Below are positions 6,410-10,790 of a stretch of DNA of 10,790 bases, one piece after another. Numbering within the stretch: the first letter of the stretch is position 1; each line of letters starts with the position of its first letter. This DNA is from UMGS1851 sp900555605 (lineage in GTDB: Bacteria > Bacillota > Clostridia > UBA1212 > UBA1255). The stretch covers positions 1-10,790 of the forward strand of contig CABROF010000089.1 in the NCBI GenBank assembly GCA_902472555.1, given 5' to 3'. The notes under the pieces are model-generated. The model was not told where the DNA came from. It did not search any database and was given only the letters and a program-made list of their open reading frames with translations. Made by a program: the position numbers and the translations under genes.

Positions 6410-7468
6410 ATGAGTAAATTCTGGACAGAGGAGACGCGGCGGCTCACGCCTTATGTACCGGGAGAACAGCCCTCGGACGGTGTGTCTTATATCAAGATTA
6501 ATACAAATGAAAGTCCCTATCCGCCGTCGCCCAAGGTATTGGCCGCCATCCGGGAGGCCTGCGACGAACGGCTGCGCTTATATCCGAATCCGGATGCGCT
6601 GCCTGCGCGGCAGGCTTTTGCGGCGGCCAACGGACTGGTAGCGGATCAGGTTTTTTTCGGGAACGGTTCGGATGAAGTGCTGGCTTTGGCATTTAAAGCC
6701 TTTTTCGGACCGAAGCGAGGAATTACCATTCCTGCCGTCACATACAGCTTTTATCCGGTTTACTGCGATTTGTTCGCAGTTCCTTTCCGGGAGATTCCCC
6801 TGCGTTCTGATTTTTCGGTGCCTGTTGAAGCTTTTATCAATGCGCCGGGCGGAATCGTCTTGGCAAATCCGAATGCGCCCACTGCAATTGCACTGCCGCT
6901 GTCGGACATCGAGGCCATTGTCAGCGCGCATCCGGACGATGTGGTATTAATTGATGAAGCGTATGTGGATTTCGGCGGTGAGAGTGCGCTGCCGCTGATT
7001 TGTCGGTATCCGAACCTATTGGTGGTTCGGACCATGTCCAAGTCCGGCGCTTTGGCCGGGCTACGGATCGGCTTTGCAGCAGGCAGTCCGGAGCTGATCG
7101 CCGGCTTAAATCGTGTGAAAAATTCATTTAATTCCTATACGGTAGACCGTTTGGCCATGTCTGCGGCAGTGGCGGCGATTGAGGATCAGGCGTACTATCG
7201 GGACCTGGCGGAGCGCATCATCCGAACGCGGGAACGCGTTACCGGAGAGCTGCGGAGAATGGGATACCATACCACAGATTCCAAAGCGAATTTTATTTTT
7301 ATTACGCATCCGGAAAGGCGTGCGGCAGATATTTTTTCATACCTGCGCAGAAACGGTGTGCTGGTGCGGCATTTTACCCGGCCGGAAACAGAATCGTATC
7401 TGCGCGTAACAATCGGGACGGATGCGCAAATGGATCGGTTTTTGCAGCTGCTGAAAGAAATGGAGTGA
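6410..7468 (+). CDS. hisC: Histidinol-phosphate aminotransferase
   Basis: The 352-residue product is a fold-type I, PLP-dependent aminotransferase that converts imidazole-acetol phosphate and glutamate to L-histidinol phosphate and 2-oxoglutarate. Visible markers are the N-terminal INTNESPYPPSPKV, LYPNPDALPARQAF and GNGSDEVL; NPNAPT for cofactor contact; DEAYVDF with Asp182 and Tyr185; and the Schiff-base Lys211 in TMSKSGALAGLRIGFA. Length is typical for HisC. ATG 6410 follows AGGAGG (6399-6404) by five bases. The neighbours hisD and hisB fix the role; in isolation an aromatic aminotransferase of the HisC family would be an alternative. The stop lies five bases before the chosen hisB start, so translation is probably coupled. 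Confidence 0.95.
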   Translation: MSKFWTEETRRLTPYVPGEQPSDGVSYIKINTNESPYPPSPKVLAAIREACDERLRLYPNPDALPARQAFAAANGLVADQVFFGNGSDEVLALAFKAFFGPKRGITIPAVTYSFYPVYCDLFAVPFREIPLRSDFSVPVEAFINAPGGIVLANPNAPTAIALPLSDIEAIVSAHPDDVVLIDEAYVDFGGESALPLICRYPNLLVVRTMSKSGALAGLRIGFAAGSPELIAGLNRVKNSFNSYTVDRLAMSAAVAAIEDQAYYRDLAERIIRTRERVTGELRRMGYHTTDSKANFIFITHPERRAADIFSYLRRNGVLVRHFTRPETESYLRVTIGTDAQMDRFLQLLKEME

Positions 7469-7473
7469 GAATG

Positions 7474-8070
7474 ATGAGAAAAGCAAGTCTGGAGCGGAAT
7501 ACGGAAGAAACACAGATTAAGGGGGCGTTTGTCATTGAAGGCGGCCTATGCGCTGAAACACGGACGATTCAGACCGGAATCGGTTTTCTGGACCATATGC
7601 TGACACTGTTTGAAAAGCATGGCGGCTTTTGGCTGAATCTGCAGGCAGAAGGGGATTTGGGGGTGGATTGCCACCACACGGCGGAAGATACGGGAATCCT
7701 AATAGGAAAGCTGATTCGGGAGGCTGCTGGAGACTGCAGAGGAATCTGCCGGTACGGCAGCAGTACGGTGCCGATGGACGAGGCTTTGGCGCAGGTGCAT
7801 GTGGATTTCGGCGGCAGACCCTTCCTGGTGTTTCATGCGGAGCTGCCGCGCGTAAAAATCGGAGACTTTGATGCGGAAATGACAGAGGACTTTTTTCGGG
7901 CGCTGGCTTTTCAATGCGGTATGACGCTGCATATCAATGTGGCTTACGGCAGAAATGCACATCATATTGTAGAGGGGATTTTCAAGGCCTTTGCGCGGGC
8001 GCTGCGGCAGGCCTTGACCGTGGATCCCGAGCTAAACGGGGTTTTATCTACAAAAGGCTGTTTCGACTGA
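7474..8070 (+). CDS. hisB: Imidazoleglycerol-phosphate dehydratase, monofunctional
   Basis: The 198-residue product dehydrates imidazole glycerol phosphate to imidazole-acetol phosphate at a di-manganese centre. Signatures are GIGFLDHMLTLFEKHGGF, the metal-binding DCHHTAEDTGI (His67, His68, Glu71, Asp72), PMDEALAQVHVDFGGRP, and the second-repeat counterpart NAHHIVEGIFKAFARAL. These match the two internal repeats of the family. There is no HAD-type phosphatase domain, unlike the fused E. coli HisB, so histidinol phosphate must be dephosphorylated by an enzyme encoded elsewhere. Starts at GTG 7465, ATG 7471 and ATG 7474 are all possible; GGAG at 7462-7465 has the best spacing (eight bases) to 7474, and the protein then begins MRKASLERNTEET like its relatives. 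Confidence 0.95.
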   Translation: MRKASLERNTEETQIKGAFVIEGGLCAETRTIQTGIGFLDHMLTLFEKHGGFWLNLQAEGDLGVDCHHTAEDTGILIGKLIREAAGDCRGICRYGSSTVPMDEALAQVHVDFGGRPFLVFHAELPRVKIGDFDAEMTEDFFRALAFQCGMTLHINVAYGRNAHHIVEGIFKAFARALRQALTVDPELNGVLSTKGCFD

Positions 8071-8121
8071 TCCTCGGCACACGGACGGTATATATTTATA
8101 TTAGAAGGGATTGGAGAAGGC
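8071..8121 (+). other. 51-base gap where hisH-hisA-hisF would be expected
   Basis: This short spacer sits between hisB and hisIE. Its centre is AT-rich (tandem TAT around 8089-8100), and it ends in the hisIE ribosome binding site GGAG at 8113-8116, five bases before ATG 8122. I see no remnant of hisH, hisA or hisF coding sequence in it. A TATATT at 8091-8096 resembles a -10 box but has no good -35 at the right distance. Confidence 0.6.
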
Positions 8122-8787
8122 ATGGAGATTTTAGAGCAGGTAAAATTCGACCAGAACGGATTGGTTCCGTGTATTGCGCAGGACTGCCGGACACGGGAGG
8201 TGCTGATGCTGGCATATATGAACCGTGAATCGCTGCGCATGACAGTTGAAACGGGGTATTGCGTATATTACAGCCGCAGCAGGCAAAAGCTATGGAAAAA
8301 AGGCGAGACCAGCGGGCATGTACAGCGGGTCATTTCTCTGCATTACGACTGCGACGGGGATACGATTCTGGCGCTTGTGGACCAGACCGGGCCTGCCTGC
8401 CATACCGGAAATCGGACCTGCTTTTTCAGGCCCGAGCCGCCGCGGCAGGAGGACGACGACAGCTGGATTTTACTGCATGACTATGATGTGATTACAGACA
8501 GAAAGGCACATCCCGAGCCGGAATCTTATACAAATTATCTTTTTGAAAAGGGAATTGATAAAATCTGTAAAAAAATCGGCGAGGAAAGTGCGGAAATCAT
8601 TATTGCCGCTAAAAATGAAAATCCCAAAGAAATTGCAAGCGAAATCTCGGATTTTCTCTATCATCTGATGGTTTTAATGGCAGACCGGGGGGTCTGCTGG
8701 GACGATGTATTTTCAGAGCTGATCCGTCGTCAGGGTATGAAATCGGAAAAAGTGAGAAAATGGAAGCAAAAAGGCGAAATGCAGTGA
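8122..8787 (+). CDS. hisI: Bifunctional phosphoribosyl-AMP cyclohydrolase / phosphoribosyl-ATP pyrophosphatase
   Basis: The 221-residue product is a HisIE fusion catalysing steps two and three: phosphoribosyl-ATP to phosphoribosyl-AMP plus pyrophosphate, then ring opening to ProFAR. The cyclohydrolase domain covers about residues 1-105, with YYSRSRQKLWKKGETSGHVQ and DCDGDTILALVDQTGPACHTG. Cys77, Cys93 and Cys100 have the same 16- and 7-residue spacing as the zinc-ligand cysteines of archaeal HisI. After an acidic linker, the pyrophosphatase domain covers about 130-215. It has the MazG-like all-alpha signature EExxE (Glu154, Glu155, Glu158) plus ExxD (Glu174, Asp177) in KIGEESAEIIIAAKN and EIASEISDFLYHLM. 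The start follows GGAG at 8113-8116. It is the last gene of the cluster; the HisA substrate it produces has no HisA encoded nearby. The symbol hisIE is also used for such fusions. Confidence 0.95.
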   Translation: MEILEQVKFDQNGLVPCIAQDCRTREVLMLAYMNRESLRMTVETGYCVYYSRSRQKLWKKGETSGHVQRVISLHYDCDGDTILALVDQTGPACHTGNRTCFFRPEPPRQEDDDSWILLHDYDVITDRKAHPEPESYTNYLFEKGIDKICKKIGEESAEIIIAAKNENPKEIASEISDFLYHLMVLMADRGVCWDDVFSELIRRQGMKSEKVRKWKQKGEMQ

Positions 8788-8810
8788 AAATGTGGAATAA
8801 TTTGCCGTAA

Positions 8811-8839
8811 AAGGGGTTATAATCGGTTTAATGCCCCTT
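8811..8839 (+). other. Weak stem-loop between hisIE and the groE promoter
   Basis: AAGGGG (8811-8816) can pair with CCCCTT (8834-8839) around a 17-base loop. On the plus strand no T-run follows, and the right arm overlaps the groES -35 box, so it is a poor intrinsic terminator for the his genes. On the minus strand a short T-run does follow, but no minus-strand gene leads into it. It may be incidental. Confidence 0.25.
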
Positions 8840-8866
8840 GAAATATCAGGTGGAATTCATTATATT
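8838..8866 (+). promoter_or_regulatory. Sigma-A-type promoter of groES-groEL
   Basis: TTGAAA (8838-8843) and TATATT (8861-8866) are separated by exactly 17 bases, each close to the TTGACA/TATAAT consensus. Transcription would start around 8873-8876, just in front of or within the CIRCE operator, which is the usual arrangement for HrcA repression. A perfect TATAAT at 8818-8823 lacks a suitable -35 box and is not preferred. Confidence 0.75.
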
Positions 8867-8877
8867 ATACAACGTTG

Positions 8878-8904
8878 TTAGCACTCGATAGCTATGAGTG
8901 CTAA
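8878..8904 (+). promoter_or_regulatory. CIRCE operator (HrcA binding site)
   Basis: TTAGCACTC (8878-8886), a nine-base spacer and GAGTGCTAA (8896-8904) match the CIRCE consensus at every position. The symmetry extends three further bases on each side (TTG 8875-8877 and CAA 8905-8907), giving 12-base arms. HrcA binds this inverted repeat and represses heat-shock operons until misfolded protein titrates GroE. It lies right after the promoter and 53 bases before the groES start, within the transcribed leader. hrcA itself is not in the window. Confidence 0.97.
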
Positions 8905-8957
8905 CAATGAGATAAGAAGCCAGTGCCATTATATAAACATATAAGGAGGAATGTTTT

Positions 8958-9242
8958 ATGACCATTAAGCCTTTAGGCGACAGAGTTGTAATTAAGATGC
9001 TGGAATCCGAGGAAACTACGAAAAGCGGCATTGTTTTGCCGGGATCTGCGAAAGAGAAGCCGCAGCTTGCCGAGATCGTTGCAGTCGGGCCCGGTGCTGT
9101 AGTTGACGGCAAGACTGTTCCGATGGAAGTAAAAGTCGGCGATCGCGTACTGATGAGCAAATATGCCGGCACAGAAGTAAAATTCGACGGTGTGGAGTAT
9201 ACCATACTCAAACAAAGCGACATTCTCGCGATTGTTGAATAA
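8958..9242 (+). CDS. groES: Co-chaperonin GroES (Hsp10)
   Basis: The 94-residue product is the heptameric lid of the GroEL folding chamber. Visible features are the start TIKPLGDRVVIKMLE, the mobile loop around residues 16-35 with the GroEL-contacting hydrophobic tripeptide in SGIVLPG, KVGDRVLMSKYAGTEVK, and the ending DILAIVE. Length is typical. ATG 8958 follows AAGGAGGA (8943-8950) by seven bases, a near-ideal ribosome binding site. Expression is probably heat-induced through the upstream promoter and CIRCE operator. groEL follows after 17 bases. Other reading frames opposite this gene are shadows of its codon pattern. Confidence 0.98.
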   Translation: MTIKPLGDRVVIKMLESEETTKSGIVLPGSAKEKPQLAEIVAVGPGAVVDGKTVPMEVKVGDRVLMSKYAGTEVKFDGVEYTILKQSDILAIVE

Positions 9243-9259
9243 TAGGGAGGAATGCGATC

Positions 9260-10790
9260 ATGGCAAAAGAAATTAAGTTCGGTGAAGAATCCAGAAAAGC
9301 TTTGGTCAGAGGCGTTGATCAGCTGGCTGATACGGTTAAGATTACATTGGGACCGAAGGGAAGAAACGTGGTTCTGGATAAGAAGTTCGGCTCTCCGCTT
9401 ATTACAAATGACGGTGTAACCATTGCAAAGGAAATTGAGTTTGAAGACAGATTCGAAAATATGGGTGCACAGCTGGTGAAGGAAGTTGCCACAAAGACCA
9501 ACGATGTGGCAGGCGACGGAACGACGACCGCTACTTTGCTGGCCCAGGCGATTATTCGTGAAGGGCTTAAGAATATTGCTGCCGGTGCCAACCCGATGAT
9601 TCTGAAAAAGGGGATTGCCGCTGCAGTAGATGCTGCTGTAGAAAGCATTGGGGAGGACAGCCAGAAGATCAGAGGCCGCGAGGATATTGCACGTGTTGCT
9701 TCGATTTCGGCAAATGACGAGTTTATCGGTACCTTGATTGCGGATGCAATGGAGAAGGTCTCCAACGACGGTGTCATTACGGTAGAAGAATCCAAGACCA
9801 TGGGTACAAATCTCGAGGTTGTGGAAGGCATGCAGTTTGACAGAGGCTATGTTTCCGCATACATGGCAACGGATACGGATAAGATGGAAGCGGTTCTGGA
9901 TGATCCTTACATTCTCATCACCGACAAGAAGATTTCCAATATCCAAGAGATTCTGCCGCTTCTCGAACAGATTGTGCAGCAGGGCAAAAAGCTGCTGATT
10001 ATTGCCGAAGATGTAGAAGGCGAAGCGCTTGCAACCCTGGTTGTGAACAGATTAAGAGGTACCTTCACCTGCGTGGCTGTAAAAGCGCCGGGATTCGGAG
10101 ACAGAAGAAAAGAAATGCTTCGCGATATCGCAATTCTGACGGGCGGCGAAGTGATCACGGAAGAATTAGGGCTTGATCTGAAAGAGACCCAGATTTCCCA
10201 GCTCGGCCGTGCAAGACAGGTTAAGGTTGCCAAAGAGAATACGATTATTGTAGACGGCGCCGGTTCCGCGGCAGAGATTCAGAAGCGGATCCAATCCATC
10301 CGTGCGCAGATTGAAGAGACCACCTCTGATTATGATAAAGAAAAACTGCAGGAGCGTTTGGCGAAGCTGTCCGGCGGCGTGGCCGTTATCCAAGTGGGCG
10401 CAGCTACGGAGACTGAGATGAAGGAGAAGAAGCTCCGGATCGAGGATGCGCTTGCGGCAACAAGAGCTGCTGTCGAGGAAGGAATCGTTGCAGGCGGCGG
10501 TACTTGCTTCATCAGTGCCATCAACAAGGTTGAGAAGCTGCTGAAAACCACCTCAGGCGACGAGAAGACAGGTGTTCAGATCGTACTGAAGGCACTTGAA
10601 GAGCCTGTAAAGCAGATCGCAGTCAATGCAGGTATTGAGGGCGCTGTAATCGTTGACAAAGTGCGGCATTCTAAACCGGGAATCGGTTATGACGTGCTGA
10701 GTGAAAAATATGTGGATATGATCGCAGTGGGAATCGTTGATCCTGCAAAGGTATCACGCTCTGCGCTTCAGAACGCGGCTTCCGTGGCAG
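9260..10790 (+). CDS. groEL: Chaperonin GroEL (Hsp60), 3' end missing
   Basis: The frame runs open from ATG 9260 to the window edge, giving 510 complete codons of a protein usually about 540 residues, so roughly the last 30, including any GGM tail, are outside. GroEL is the tetradecameric ATP-driven chaperonin that encloses non-native proteins with GroES. Nucleotide-binding signatures are TLGPKGRNV (29-37), GDGTTTAT with Asp86 (E. coli Asp87), and IEDALAATRAAVEEGIVAGGG with the hydrolytic Asp396 (E. coli Asp398). The apical and intermediate regions include EGMQFDRGYVSAY, LIIAEDVEGEALATLVVN and VKAPGFGDRRKEML. AGGGAGG (9244-9250) precedes the start by nine bases. It is co-transcribed with groES under CIRCE. 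Arg codons are mostly AGA and CGT, unlike the CGG-rich his genes, in keeping with high expression. Confidence 0.98.
   Translation, partial: MAKEIKFGEESRKALVRGVDQLADTVKITLGPKGRNVVLDKKFGSPLITNDGVTIAKEIEFEDRFENMGAQLVKEVATKTNDVAGDGTTTATLLAQAIIREGLKNIAAGANPMILKKGIAAAVDAAVESIGEDSQKIRGREDIARVASISANDEFIGTLIADAMEKVSNDGVITVEESKTMGTNLEVVEGMQFDRGYVSAYMATDTDKMEAVLDDPYILITDKKISNIQEILPLLEQIVQQGKKLLIIAEDVEGEALATLVVNRLRGTFTCVAVKAPGFGDRRKEMLRDIAILTGGEVITEELGLDLKETQISQLGRARQVKVAKENTIIVDGAGSAAEIQKRIQSIRAQIEETTSDYDKEKLQERLAKLSGGVAVIQVGAATETEMKEKKLRIEDALAATRAAVEEGIVAGGGTCFISAINKVEKLLKTTSGDEKTGVQIVLKALEEPVKQIAVNAGIEGAVIVDKVRHSKPGIGYDVLSEKYVDMIAVGIVDPAKVSRSALQNAASVA

Noticed and set aside
8818..8823. A perfect TATAAT upstream of the chosen groE promoter.
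   Set aside because: No -35-like hexamer lies 16-18 bases upstream (the region there is GAATAA-like) and there is no extended -10 TG. The TTGAAA-17-TATATT pair is better placed relative to CIRCE.
8846..9946. A 366-codon open frame on the minus strand across the promoter, groES and the first part of groEL.
   Set aside because: It is antisense to two unmistakable chaperonin genes and spans the CIRCE operator. Its translation resembles no family I recognise, and long antisense frames are common opposite strongly codon-biased genes.

Overview
The window reads as ordinary core chromosome of a low- to mid-GC Firmicute, most likely a member of the Clostridia. The signs are strong AGGAGG-type ribosome binding sites, a PcrA-type helicase with a Tudor-like tail, the HisZ plus short-form HisG pair, a CIRCE operator in front of groES-groEL, and tight co-directional packing. 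All confident genes are on the plus strand. I cannot name the genus from sequence alone. I see no insertion sequence, prophage, CRISPR array, tRNA or rRNA.

Layout: (1) 1-618 is the 3' part of a SPOUT-family rRNA 2'-O-ribose methyltransferase (RlmB/TrmH type), cut by the window edge. (2) 632-2722 is a PcrA/UvrD superfamily 1 helicase with all canonical motifs. Its stop overlaps by four bases (ATGA) a second small frame, 2719-2970, that encodes the RNA-polymerase-binding Tudor-like domain normally fused to the end of PcrA. The junction carries a G GGA AAA heptamer directly before the UGA, so the two parts could be one protein made by -1 frameshifting, two coupled proteins, or one gene with a missing base in this assembly. 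(3) 2980-8787 is a histidine biosynthesis cluster: hisZ, hisG, hisD, hisC, hisB and hisIE. Together these provide ATP phosphoribosyltransferase (HisG with HisZ), PRA-PH and PRA-CH (HisIE), IGP dehydratase (HisB), histidinol-phosphate aminotransferase (HisC) and histidinol dehydrogenase (HisD). hisH, hisA and hisF, which many Clostridia keep between hisB and hisI, are absent; a 51-base AT-rich gap lies at that junction. A histidinol-phosphate phosphatase is also not present here. (4) 8788-8957 is a regulatory region with a sigma-A-type promoter and a 9-9-9 CIRCE operator. (5) 8958-10790 is groES and most of groEL; groEL runs off the right edge.

The helicase tail and hisZ are separated by only nine bases, so the his genes probably share transcripts with the upstream rlmB-pcrA genes unless an internal promoter exists inside the helicase. 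There is no room for a T-box or attenuator leader in front of hisZ. The groESL operon is a separate heat-shock unit under probable HrcA control.

I did not find a new biological system. The most interesting item is the split pcrA with its possible recoding signal, followed by the gapped his cluster.
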